Source of the DNA: Deltaproteobacteria bacterium
GTDB taxonomy: Bacteria; Myxococcota_A; Polyangia; Polyangiales; JADJMO01
Direction: 5' to 3'
Length of the DNA: 64,000 bases
NCBI GenBank assembly: GCA_016182965.1
Contig: JACPFM010000026.1
Span: forward strand, 94,190 to 158,189
This document shows positions 1 to 8,144 of the stretch, piece by piece (position 1 is the stretch's first letter; the number at the start of each line of letters is the position of its first letter). Under the pieces are notes generated by a model. It was not told where the DNA came from. It saw nothing but the letters and a program-made list of their open reading frames with translations, and did not search any database. Both the position numbers and the translations under genes were made by a program.

Positions 1-1038
1 GCGCGCGAGCTGACCGACGCGGTGGCCCCGCGCATCGCGATGCTCGCTCCGGCCAACGTGCCGCCCTCGGTGTCGGCGGCCGCGAACGTCGAGAAGCGCG
101 CCGGCGAGGCCGAGCACGCGGCGCGCGCCGTGCGGCCGCCGCCGCCGCCTCCGCAGATGTCGCCGCCGCCGTTCCCGAAGGTGACCGCGCCGATCATCCA
201 CCCGGCGCTCGACTCGGCGGTGACGGTGCCGAACCCGGCCGCCGAGATCAGCGTCTCGGACCTGATGCCGGCGCGCGGCGCGGAGCCGTCGCCGCCGCCG
301 AAGCCGAGCCTGCCGGCCCTGCAGCAGCTCCCCGCCGACGAGCCGCCGACGTTGCCGATCGTCGGACCGCATCGTCCTGCCCCGATCGTCTCGCCCCCGC
401 TCGAGCCTGCGCCCGAGCCGATGTGGGCCGCCGTCGACGCGCAGCGGGCGCGCGCCGCGCGCCGGAAGACGACGGTCCGTCGGGCGCTGACGGGCGTCGC
501 CCTCGCGCTGCTCCTCGCCGCGGGAGGAGGCGCGCTGGTGGTGACCGGCGTGCTCGGGCTGCCGGGCGGCGACGCGCCGACCGAGCCGCCGAAGACCACC
601 ATCCCCAAGCAGCCCGCGAAGGCGCCCGTCGAGGCGACCGGCGGCGGACAGACCGCCGAGCCGAAGCCGCCCTCCGAGACGGCGCCCACGGCGAGCGCGC
701 CTCACGCGCCTCAGGCGCCTCATGCGCCAGCCGCGCCTCATGCGCCAGCAGGGGCCGCGAGCCCTCCGGCCGCGAGCCCTTCGGCGGCTGCGAGCCCGCC
801 CGTCGCGGCGAGCCCGCCCGAGACGCCCGCTGCCGGTCTCTCCGCCTCGCAGGGGCGCCTGATCACCACGAAGTGCCCGGCCGGGTTCCGCGTGTTCGTC
901 GACGGCAAGGTCGCCGGCAACACGCCCGAGCCGATCGTCGTGACCTGCGGCACGCGCACCGTGAAGGTCGGCAGCCACGGCACGCCGCAGAAGGTCGGCG
1001 TGCCGTGCGGCGGCGAGATCGAGGTCTACGCGCGCTGA
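1..1038 (+). CDS. C-terminal part of a Pro-rich, single-pass membrane protein with a PEGA-like tail (5' truncated by window edge)
   Basis: The reading frame is open from base 1, so the true start lies outside the window; a GTG at 22 is only the first possible internal start. What remains is a long Pro/Ala-rich low-complexity stretch, one hydrophobic segment (about residues 160-180 counted from base 22, preceded by an Arg-rich run, so likely a cytoplasmic N-side), a second Pro/Ala/Ser-rich linker with repeated APHAP-like units, and a compact final domain of about 60 residues containing FVDGKVAGNTPEP. That last motif resembles PEGA domains (surface beta-domains with a V-DG---G-TP core). The layout matches C-terminal halves of myxobacterial Ser/Thr kinases, but no kinase domain is in view, so the kinase assignment is inference only. 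Confidence 0.6.
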   Translation, partial: ARELTDAVAPRIAMLAPANVPPSVSAAANVEKRAGEAEHAARAVRPPPPPPQMSPPPFPKVTAPIIHPALDSAVTVPNPAAEISVSDLMPARGAEPSPPPKPSLPALQQLPADEPPTLPIVGPHRPAPIVSPPLEPAPEPMWAAVDAQRARAARRKTTVRRALTGVALALLLAAGGGALVVTGVLGLPGGDAPTEPPKTTIPKQPAKAPVEATGGGQTAEPKPPSETAPTASAPHAPQAPHAPAAPHAPAGAASPPAASPSAAASPPVAASPPETPAAGLSASQGRLITTKCPAGFRVFVDGKVAGNTPEPIVVTCGTRTVKVGSHGTPQKVGVPCGGEIEVYAR

Positions 1039-2645
1039 CGCTCCCGCCTCGAGGAGCGGCGACGCGTGACGACGACGACGATCGCGAGCGCGGCGAACGA
1101 CGCGCCGAGGCTACGCGTCGCCCCTTCCGCCGCGGGTGCGCTGCGGCACGCGCAGCTCCCCTCCATGTCGGCGACCGCGTCGGCCGCGGGCACCGAAGCG
1201 TCGTCGTCGCCGATCGCGGCGTCGGGCGCGGTGCCGCCGGTCGTCTTGGGGAAGGCGTCGTCGACCAGCCACACCTCGGGGCCGGAGCCCTTCACGAGGA
1301 ACGGCGCGTTGCGCACCACGGGGCCCTTGGGGAGCGCGGCGATCTCGGCCGCCGCCATCGTCTCGATGGTGGTGCCGTCGAACGACCAGGCGACCAGGAC
1401 GTCGGGGTTGGGGACGTGACGGCGCAGACCGCCGTCGATCAACCACACCTCGGGCGCGCCGTCGTCGCCCTTCACCAGGCGCGGGACGGGCGGCAGATCG
1501 ACGCCCTTCTCGCGACCGGCGAGCTTCGCGTCGTCGACCGCGACCTGGTGCCAGATCGGGTCGAAGCTCCACGACGCGTAGGTCTTCGGATCGGGCACGT
1601 GGCGCAGCACGCCGTCGGGGATCACCGTGACGCAGGTGATCGTCTTCGGCCCGCCCGGGAGCTCGGTGTTCGCGCCGCCGGCGCTGTCCATCGCGAGCGC
1701 GCGCACCTCGTGCGCACGGCCGTCGAGGAACGAGAGCGGCACCGGCGTGGAGAACGCGTGCTCGCAGCTGCCGAGCGGGCCGCACAGATCGTCGCGCTTC
1801 TCGGAGGCGGTGAGGTTGAGGACCGTGGCCCCCGCGTCGCCGACCTTGCCGTCGATGTAGAGCCGCACCGGGATCGGCTTGTCGGCGACGTCCGGATCCT
1901 GCGCCCACCCGCGGACGACGTCGCAGGACGCCGAGTCGAGCTGACCCTTGGGCGGATCGTTCACGTCGGGCGGCGGTCCGATCAGGCTCTTGTACGACTC
2001 GACCAGCGACAGGTACGGCGGGACGTAGACCGAGCCGACGCCGGTCACGTTCTGCCGCATGTTGAAGTGCAGGTGGATGGTGGTCGGGGTGCTGCCGAAG
2101 ACGTTCGAGACCTTGCCGAGGCGCTGCCCGCGCTTGACCTTCGCGCCGAGCGACACGGCGACGTTCGACATGTGCAGGTAGTCGTAGCGCGTGCCGTCGG
2201 CGGCGGTGAGGTAGACCGAGTAGCTGCCGATGTTGGTGATCGTGCCGTCGGTCGTGGCGACGGCCCAGTGCACGTCCTTGGCGCACGTCGAGGCGCGGAT
2301 GTCCTGCCCTTGATGGCCGGTGCCGGCGGGGCACAGGGGCATGTCCCACGAGCGCGTCTCGCAGTAGTTGTCGCGCCACGGGTAGGAGTAGTTGCTCGTC
2401 GAGCACTGCGTACCGCCGGGGCCGTTCATCCCGCCGGCGCCCCACACCTGCGAGTTCGCGTACGCCGGCGCGACCTCGATCGGGAAGCGCATGCCCGGCG
2501 CGTACACCTTGGTGTCGACGCGGCCCTTGCCCGAGCCGGAGACCAGCTCGCCGGGCGGGCGATAGGTGAAGTCCGCGGCCGACGCGCGCGGGGAGACGGT
2601 GGCGACGAGGCCGAGCGCGGCGAGGAAGAGGACGCGGCGGCTCAT
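1026..2645 (-). CDS. M23-family peptidase (LytM-type) with MYXO-CTERM-like tail
   Basis: A 539-residue secreted protein. A signal peptide (MSRRVLFLAALGLVATVSPRA, cleaved near ASA) is followed by an M23 peptidase domain with the Zn-ligand motif HQGQD and the second motif HLHF, as in LytM endopeptidases that cut peptidoglycan cross-links. After it come two copies of a roughly 70-residue module marked by RHVPDP / RHVPNP and W-SFD. The C-terminus has Cys-containing GSCACRS, a hydrophobic segment and a basic end (TRRRSSRRERQR), a MYXO-CTERM-like sorting tail that anchors proteins at the surface of myxobacteria. The start at 2645 is chosen because it begins the signal peptide; an in-frame extension to 2789 is compositionally a shadow. 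The start overlaps the stop of the upstream lipoprotein gene (ATGA), indicating translational coupling. The 3' end overlaps the convergent gene's stop. Confidence 0.85.
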   Translation of the reverse strand: MSRRVLFLAALGLVATVSPRASAADFTYRPPGELVSGSGKGRVDTKVYAPGMRFPIEVAPAYANSQVWGAGGMNGPGGTQCSTSNYSYPWRDNYCETRSWDMPLCPAGTGHQGQDIRASTCAKDVHWAVATTDGTITNIGSYSVYLTAADGTRYDYLHMSNVAVSLGAKVKRGQRLGKVSNVFGSTPTTIHLHFNMRQNVTGVGSVYVPPYLSLVESYKSLIGPPPDVNDPPKGQLDSASCDVVRGWAQDPDVADKPIPVRLYIDGKVGDAGATVLNLTASEKRDDLCGPLGSCEHAFSTPVPLSFLDGRAHEVRALAMDSAGGANTELPGGPKTITCVTVIPDGVLRHVPDPKTYASWSFDPIWHQVAVDDAKLAGREKGVDLPPVPRLVKGDDGAPEVWLIDGGLRRHVPNPDVLVAWSFDGTTIETMAAAEIAALPKGPVVRNAPFLVKGSGPEVWLVDDAFPKTTGGTAPDAAIGDDDASVPAADAVADMEGSCACRSAPAAEGATRSLGASFAALAIVVVVTRRRSSRRERQRA

Positions 2646-3211
2646 CGCGCGCCCCCGTTCGACGCCTTGCCGCCGACGAACGCCAGATCGCTCGTCAGCT
2701 CGAGGATCGGCGCGTCGGTGGCGCAGCGCGCGTCGGTCGGCTCGTGGCACTCGAGGTCGACCGCGTAGCTGATGCCGTGCTCGCGCCACGCCGCGTTCCA
2801 GATGCCCTCGTTGCGCGAGACGAACCCCGGCACGCCGCGCACGACCTGCTTGCCCTTGGCCGGCGGGATGTCGTCGTACTTGTACTCGATGCGGGTGGCG
2901 TGCACCGAAACGGTCATGCCGTCGTGCGTCGCCGAGAAGGCGAACCAGTGCTCGTCGGACATGACCTTGCCGACGGCGAGCAACTCCTTGCGCTTGGGGA
3001 CCAGCACCGGCACCGGCGATCGCGCCGCCGCGGCGCGCGAATCGGCGTCGAGCAGGCCGAGCGCCTCCTGATCGGGCGCGGTCGGCCAGGTCGCCGCCTC
3101 GACCGCCGTCTTCTTCTCGGCGGTCTCGCGCGGCGGCTCGCGCGGCGGATCGCAGGCGGTCGCGAGCACGGCCGTGACCGCGCAGGAAAACAGGAGCAAG
3201 GCGCGGCGCAT
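2642..3211 (-). CDS. Predicted lipoprotein, function unknown
   Basis: A 189-residue protein starting MRRALLLFSCAVTAVLATAC, a lipobox signal (L-A-T-A-C) that predicts outer-membrane or periplasmic lipoprotein. The mature part is a single globular domain without a motif I can name. Its stop codon overlaps the start of the M23 peptidase gene, so the two are almost surely co-transcribed and the lipoprotein may assist or localise the peptidase; that role is inferred from position only. The start at 3211 is chosen over an upstream in-frame ATG because it starts the lipoprotein signal. Confidence 0.7.
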   Translation of the reverse strand: MRRALLLFSCAVTAVLATACDPPREPPRETAEKKTAVEAATWPTAPDQEALGLLDADSRAAAARSPVPVLVPKRKELLAVGKVMSDEHWFAFSATHDGMTVSVHATRIEYKYDDIPPAKGKQVVRGVPGFVSRNEGIWNAAWREHGISYAVDLECHEPTDARCATDAPILELTSDLAFVGGKASNGGAR

Positions 3212-3296
3212 GACGGGCTCGAATGTACCGCAGCCCGCAACGGAGGCATGCTCCGCGCGCGCCGGACGTCCGGAGCGGAGGAGGGCAGCAACGTTG

Positions 3297-4259
3297 GTGT
3301 CACGTCGACGAGACGCTCTCGCGGTCACCGCCTGCGTGCTCTCGCTCTCCTGCACGCGCGCGACGCCGACCGCCCCGCGCGCGCTGCCGGTCGCGAGCGC
3401 GGCGCCCGCGCCGTCGTCGAGCGCGCCGCCGCCTCCTCCCGCCTCGAACGTCGTCGGTGCGTCGTTCGGACGGCCGGTGGAGGTGCTCGTCCCGGTCGGC
3501 TACCGAAAGGGCACGCCGGCGCCGCTCGTGATCATGCTCCACGCGTACGGCGTGAACGGCACGCTCGAGGAGCTCTTCTTCCGCCTTCGCCCGCACGCGC
3601 ACGCGCGCGGGTTCCTCTACGTCCGCCCCGACGGCACGGCGAACGGCGACGGTCGTCCGTACTGGAACGCGACCGACGCGTGCTGCGCGCCCGAGATCGC
3701 CAAGGGCCTGCCGACGACGCCGGACGACGACGTCTACCTCATCGGTCTGCTCGACGAGATCGCGGCGAAGTGGGACGTCGACCCGAAGCGCGTCTTCCTC
3801 GTCGGCCACTCCAACGGCGGGTTCATGGCCCACCGGCTCGCCTGCGAGCACGCCGATCGATTCGCGGCGATCGTCAGCGTCGCCGGCGCGACCTTCGCCG
3901 ACGCCGGCCGGTGCAAGCCCTCGTCGCCGATCGCGGTGCTGCAGATCCACGGCACCGAGGACACGACCATCCGCTTCGGCGGCGGCGCGTTCTTCGGCCG
4001 CAGCTACCCGAGCGCGCGCGCGACGGCGGAGCGCTGGGCGACGCTCGACGGCTGCGACGCCAAGCCGACGAGCGGCGCGAACCTCGACGTCGACGGCTCG
4101 GTCGACGGCCTCGAGACGGCGGTCACGCGCTGGGCCGGCTGCAGGCCCAACGCCGCGGTCGAGCTCTGGACGATCGAGGGCGGCTCGCATGTCCCCCTTC
4201 CCACCACCGAGCTCGCGCGCGGCCTGCTCGACTTCCTGTTCGACCACCCGAAGCCGTGA
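3297..4259 (+). CDS. Secreted PHB depolymerase/LpqC-family esterase
   Basis: An alpha/beta hydrolase of about 320 residues with the family layout of extracellular poly-hydroxybutyrate depolymerase-like esterases (LpqC, feruloyl esterase-like). A lipoprotein-type signal (ACVLSLSC) is followed by a Pro/Ala/Ser linker, the oxyanion region LVIMLHAYGVNG, and the nucleophile elbow GHSNGG (Ser near residue 171). An Asp in HGTEDTTI and the late His in GGSHVPLP would complete the triad. The start is taken as the GTG at 3297, which begins the Arg-rich n-region of the signal; the longer frame from 3174 would bury it. The gene is divergent from the lipoprotein/M23 pair, with 85 bp between starts that must hold both promoters. 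The substrate is not predictable beyond an ester. Confidence 0.8.
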   Translation: MSRRRDALAVTACVLSLSCTRATPTAPRALPVASAAPAPSSSAPPPPPASNVVGASFGRPVEVLVPVGYRKGTPAPLVIMLHAYGVNGTLEELFFRLRPHAHARGFLYVRPDGTANGDGRPYWNATDACCAPEIAKGLPTTPDDDVYLIGLLDEIAAKWDVDPKRVFLVGHSNGGFMAHRLACEHADRFAAIVSVAGATFADAGRCKPSSPIAVLQIHGTEDTTIRFGGGAFFGRSYPSARATAERWATLDGCDAKPTSGANLDVDGSVDGLETAVTRWAGCRPNAAVELWTIEGGSHVPLPTTELARGLLDFLFDHPKP

Positions 4260-4294
4260 CGGCTGCGCCTGGCCAGCTAGACTGGGCGCGGTCG

Positions 4295-5046
4295 ATGCGT
4301 CCGGTCCGTCGCCTCCGGGGAGTCCGCGTCTCCAACGTCTACCTCCTCGACGGCGGCCCCGGTGACCGGTTCCTCGTCGACACCGGCCACTGGACCGAGC
4401 GACACGCCCTGGCGCTCGGCTCCGCGCCGCCGGCGTGTGGCCCTCCGAGCTGACCGGCGTGCTGCTCACCCACCGCCACTCCGATCACGCGGGCAACGCG
4501 CGCTGGCTCCGCGAGAAGTTCGGCGTCCCGGTCTTCGCCCACCGCGCCGACGCCGAGATCCTCGAGGGGATCCGCCCGCGGCCGGTCATGGAGCGCGGCG
4601 AGGGCAGCTTCGTCGCCGGGCTGCTCGCGAAGGTCGAGAACCGCTGGCCGGCGCGGGTCCCGGTCGATCGCGCGCTCGACGACGGCGATTCGGTCGGCTC
4701 GCTCGAGGTCCACTGGACGCCGGGGCACACCGAAGGGTCGGTGTTCTACCGGCACGTGCACACCCGAGCCCTGCTCAGCGGCGACACGCTCCTCACGGCG
4801 GTGCCGCCGCTGGTCTACCGCGCCGGGCTCGCGCTCCCCTACCCGACGTTCACCGGCGACATGGCGCGTGCCTACGAGTCCATCCGCGCGTTCCAGAGTC
4901 GGGCCGCTTGCCGCGGCCACACGCGCGACGTCGCCTACGATCACCTGCTGCCGGGGCACGGGAGGCCGCTGTGGAACGACGCGCGCGCGCGCATCGTCGA
5001 CTTCTTGCGCGAGCAGGGAATCGTCGCTGCGAATTCGCGCGTTTGA
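4295..5046 (+). pseudogene. Metallo-beta-lactamase-fold hydrolase, frameshifted
   Basis: Two adjacent frames together encode one MBL-fold protein. The first (from ATG 4295) gives NVYLLDGGPGDRFLVDTGHW, the typical first strands. It runs out of frame near 4400-4434. The second continues with THRHSDHAG (the HxHxDH metal motif), GHTEGS (third His), LLSGDTLL (bridging Asp) and a late LLPGHGRP (last His). Moving from frame 2 to frame 1 requires one missing base, in a GC-rich stretch. All metal ligands are present, so the ancestral gene was an active binuclear metal hydrolase of the glyoxalase II/MBL type; the substrate is unknown. Either the gene is recently dead or the consensus carries a one-base error. 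It follows the esterase gene by 35 bp. Confidence 0.75.
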
Positions 5047-5164
5047 AGGTGTGTTGCTGAAGCAGGAGACCAACGCGCGCGCGCCGTCGGCGGCGCTTCG
5101 CAGGCGATCGGATGGGCGATCATTTCTTGGCCCGCGCCGGCGAGGTCCCCTAGCCGGTCGCGAC

Positions 5165-5914
5165 ATGACGCGCACTCTCGCACCCCTCGCGGTGCTCGCG
5201 TTCGTCGCCGGTTGCGCTGGCAGCACGACGAGCGCGCCCACCCTCACCGCACCCACCATGACCGCGCTGCCCGCGATCGCGCACGCCGCGCTCGCTGGCA
5301 GCCGTCCTCCGCCCGCCGCCAAGACCGAGGTGAAGACTCCGGGCATCACCGAGCGCCAGCCGGGCGACTTCGTCGTGTTCCGCTTCAGCGGCACGTTCCA
5401 CAAGGGCCCGATCACCCTCACCGAGCGCGTGATCGCCAGGGAAGGCTCCGTGCTCGTGGTCGACTTCACGCTGGCCGAGACGGTGGCCACCGCGAAGGGC
5501 CCGATCACGCGCGAGCAGACGCTGCGCGCGAAGATCGACACGAAGATCGGCGGCCGCGGACAGGTGTTCGGCGTGTCGAAGATCGAGGGCGCCGCGGCCA
5601 CTCCCGCGACGGTCGCCGACTGGGAGGCGATGATGGCCAAGACGGTCGTCTCGGCCGACGCCAACGAGGAGACCTTCGGCACCGAGGAGGTCACCGTGAA
5701 GGTCGGCGCGAAGGACCTCGCCGCCGATCGCACCGTCTACAAGGTCCTCATCGGCGACAAGAGCGCCACGATGACCATCACCCAGAGCGACGCGTTCGCC
5801 TGGGGCGATCTCGGCGGCGAGATCGTCACCGAGGACGGCTCGGTCCTCTACCGCGCCGAGATCGTCGACGCCGGCAGCACGCCGATCGGGCACGTCGCGG
5901 CCGACGACGACTGA
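5165..5914 (+). CDS. Predicted lipoprotein, function unknown
   Basis: A 249-residue protein beginning MTRTLAPLAVLAFVAGC, a clear lipobox (V-A-G-C). A Thr/Ala/Pro-rich linker leads to a globular beta-rich domain of about 190 residues (many alternating Thr/Val strands such as PGDFVVFRFSG and SATMTITQSD). I recognise no family. Its closest neighbours are a damaged MBL gene upstream and a hairpin-rich intergenic region downstream, so context adds little. The start is the only ATG that begins the signal sequence. Confidence 0.65.
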   Translation: MTRTLAPLAVLAFVAGCAGSTTSAPTLTAPTMTALPAIAHAALAGSRPPPAAKTEVKTPGITERQPGDFVVFRFSGTFHKGPITLTERVIAREGSVLVVDFTLAETVATAKGPITREQTLRAKIDTKIGGRGQVFGVSKIEGAAATPATVADWEAMMAKTVVSADANEETFGTEEVTVKVGAKDLAADRTVYKVLIGDKSATMTITQSDAFAWGDLGGEIVTEDGSVLYRAEIVDAGSTPIGHVAADDD

Positions 5915-5916
5915 CC

Positions 5917-6130
5917 AGAGCCTGTTGCGGAAGTCAGCCCGCTCGCTGCCGGGGCCGCCGAAGGCGGACCCGGGTCGAAGTCGGATACTCTGAAACAGGC
6001 TCTAATTTACCAGCCTCAGAGCAGGCCTCCTGATCCAGCTCTCCTGGAGGCCGCAAGCGTTTCCGTGCTTCCTGATCACCGCGGGCTGAAGCCCGCGGCA
6101 ACACGCGCAAGCCCCGCTTCGCGGGGCTCA
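5917..6130. repeat. Hairpin-rich intergenic region (four inverted repeats)
   Basis: The gene-free stretch 5915-6300 contains four inverted repeats. AGAGCCTGTT at 5917-5926 and its perfect complement at 5994-6003 bracket an 87-bp unit. GGCCTCC / GGAGGCC pair around 6030-6053. CCGCGGGC-tgaa-GCCCGCGG lies at 6079-6098, and a GCCCCGC/GCGGGGC hairpin with loop TT-C at about 6111-6128. The third resembles the hairpin cores seen at 19898 and 20170 in this window. At least one may terminate the upstream lipoprotein gene; the rest look like REP/MITE-type repeats. Nothing coding is visible between 6130 and 6300. Confidence 0.6.
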
Positions 6131-6300
6131 GCGGACGATTTCGGTGAGTCGAGCCTGGAGCTGCGGACAACACACCTGCGGCGGACGTCCGAGCAAGCCC
6201 AGCGAAGCTCCCAGATCCACCGCGGCACCGAGCGCCCGCCGATCGGAGCGTCCCGCGTTCATCGCGTGGGCGGCACGAACCGTGAAGGTCTGCGTGACCC

Positions 6301-7413
6301 GTGCTCGGAACCGCGCTGGGCCTGCTCTCGATAGGCCTTTGTGTGACGGCGAATGCGTTCTTCGTCGCCGCCGAGTTCGCGCTCGTCACGGTTCGACACA
6401 CCTGGGTAGCCGAGCTGACGCGCAGCCGCCCCGGCGCGGCCACGCACGTGCGCCGCGCCGTCGCCAAGCTCGACGACACGATCGCGGCGACCCAGCTCGG
6501 CATCACGATCGCCTCCATCGCGCTCGGCTGGCTCGGTGAGCCGGCGCTCGCCCGCCTCTTCGAGCCGTTCTTCGCCTCGGTGGTGTCCTTCCACCGCGCC
6601 GCCGCCCACACCGCCGCGACGGCGGTGGCGTTCGCCGCGATCACCTTCCTCCACGTGGTGCTCGGCGAGCTCGCGCCCAAGGCCGTCGCGCTCGGGCAGC
6701 CGGAGCGCGTCGCGCTCGCCACCGCGCGTCCGCTGCTGCTCTTCGGCGCGGTGTTCCGCCCGATCATCCTGGCGATGAACGGCGCCGGGAACTTCGTGGT
6801 GAAGCGCCTCGGCTTCGTGCCCCCGACGGGTCACGCGCGCGTGCACTCGGTGGGCGAGCTGAAGATGCTCGTCGAGGAGACGCAGGGCGCCGGCTCGCTC
6901 GATCCGGTCTCGGCGGAGGTCGTCGGGCGCGCGCTCGAGCTCACCGAACGACGGGTCTACGACGCGATGGTCCCTCGCGCGCGCGTGGCGTCGCTCGATC
7001 TGGAGATGAGCGAAGGCGAGATCGTCGATCGCATCTGCGCGGCGGAGTTCACGCGCATGCCGGTGTGGTCGCGGAGGAAGCAGCGCTGGATCGGGGTCGC
7101 CAACGTGAAGCTGCTCCTGCTGCAGCAGGCGCGCACCGGCCGGCTGCGCCTGCGCGACGCGATCTATCAGCCGCTGACCCTCTCGCGCGGGGCGCCGCTC
7201 GCGTTGGCGCTCCGCGCGTTCCGCAAGCGCAAGCAGCACCTCGCGTTCGTCGTCGCCGACGACGGCGCGCAGATCGGCATCGTCACGCTGGAGGACGTGC
7301 TCGAGCAGATGGTCGGCTCGATCGACGACGAGCTCGATCTCCGCGAGGGCGAGCGCGACGCGCGGATGAGTCGAGCGTCCGTCGAGAAGGCGGAGCGTCC
7401 CTCTCTACCCTGA
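6301..7413 (+). CDS. CNNM/CorC (HlyC)-type membrane protein with CBS pair
   Basis: A 370-residue protein of the DUF21-CBS family (CNNM transporters, formerly 'hemolysin-like'), implicated in Mg2+/Co2+ handling. The N-terminal DUF21 membrane domain (about residues 1-190) has the diagnostic FFVAAEFALVTVR and the LGELAPKAVAL motif after three hydrophobic segments. A Bateman module of two CBS domains follows (about 205-335; RRVYDAMVPRARV opens it). The C-terminal CorC_HlyC domain found in many relatives is missing; the protein stops soon after VLEQMVGSIDDE, which would normally lead into it. The start is a GTG at 6301 directly before the first hydrophobic helix. Confidence 0.85.
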   Translation: MLGTALGLLSIGLCVTANAFFVAAEFALVTVRHTWVAELTRSRPGAATHVRRAVAKLDDTIAATQLGITIASIALGWLGEPALARLFEPFFASVVSFHRAAAHTAATAVAFAAITFLHVVLGELAPKAVALGQPERVALATARPLLLFGAVFRPIILAMNGAGNFVVKRLGFVPPTGHARVHSVGELKMLVEETQGAGSLDPVSAEVVGRALELTERRVYDAMVPRARVASLDLEMSEGEIVDRICAAEFTRMPVWSRRKQRWIGVANVKLLLLQQARTGRLRLRDAIYQPLTLSRGAPLALALRAFRKRKQHLAFVVADDGAQIGIVTLEDVLEQMVGSIDDELDLREGERDARMSRASVEKAERPSLP

Positions 7414-7464
7414 GCCGGCGCGACGCCACCGCGGCATGGCGCGCGCCGCCGCGCATCAGACGAC

Positions 7465-8126
7465 GTGTCGCTCCTCTCGGTCTTCACGCAGAACGCCTGG
7501 GGCGGCTTCCCCCGCTGGCGCGAGCGCGGACCCCTGCTCGCCGACCGCATCTCCGCGCTGAAGCCGGAGGTGGTCGCGCTCCAGGAGGTGCACGGCGACG
7601 CGACCGGTCGCGACACCCAGGCGCACGAGCTGGCCGCGCGCGTCGGAGACTACCGGGTGCACTTCGCCCCGGCGCGCGTCTACGGGCTCGAGTCCGAGGG
7701 CGTGGCGCTCTTGCTCCGTCACGACGCGCAGGCCCACGACCCGCACGCGCTCACCCTCGATCCGAGCGATCGCTTCGAGGGATCCAACCAGCGCATCGTC
7801 CTCGGCGTCACCGTCGACCACCCCGAGGGGCCGATCGACGTGTTCGTCACGCATCTGTCGCTGTCGCGCAAGGCGCGCGCGCGCACCGCCGCCGAGCTGG
7901 TCGGGTTCACCGAGCAGATCCGCGCCCGGTCCCGGAGCGTCGCCGCGCTGCTCTGCGGCGACCTCAACGCCACGCCCGACGAGCCGGCCGTGTCGATCCT
8001 CGAGGAGATGTGGATCGACGCGGCGAGGCGGACGTCGAGGCCTGCCGCCGCGTGCCCTACTCCGGATCCGATCACCTCGGCCTGCTGGCGAACGTGCGGA
8101 TCCGAGGTGGACGACCGTCCGCCTGA
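7465..8126 (+). pseudogene. Endonuclease/exonuclease/phosphatase (EEP)-family protein with C-terminal frameshift/deletion
   Basis: The N-terminal 190 residues in the first frame carry EEP motifs: TQNAWGG, VVALQEVH (metal-binding Glu), FVTHLSL and LCGDLNATPDEPA (catalytic Asp/Asn). The frame then changes around 8025-8060. The conserved end of the fold (PYSGSDHLGLLANVRI, with the catalytic SDH) appears in the next frame and ends at 8126, while the first frame reads nonsense to 8136. The joint is also too short: the usual I-D-Y-(I/V)-F strand before SDH is absent. An internal deletion of a length not divisible by three explains both facts better than a single base error. EEP proteins hydrolyse phosphodiesters in nucleic acids, lipids or inositol phosphates; which applies here is unknown. 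Confidence 0.7.
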
Positions 8127-8144
8127 CGAGCGATAGTCGGCGCG

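Noticed and set aside
423..2768. Long plus-strand reading frame of 781 codons
   Set aside because: Arg/Ala-rich shadow of the PEGA protein and the minus-strand M23 gene; no motif and no sensible start.
8127..8144. Cobalamin riboswitch before the TonB receptor
   Set aside because: The gap to the preceding gene is only a few bases, far too short for a riboswitch.
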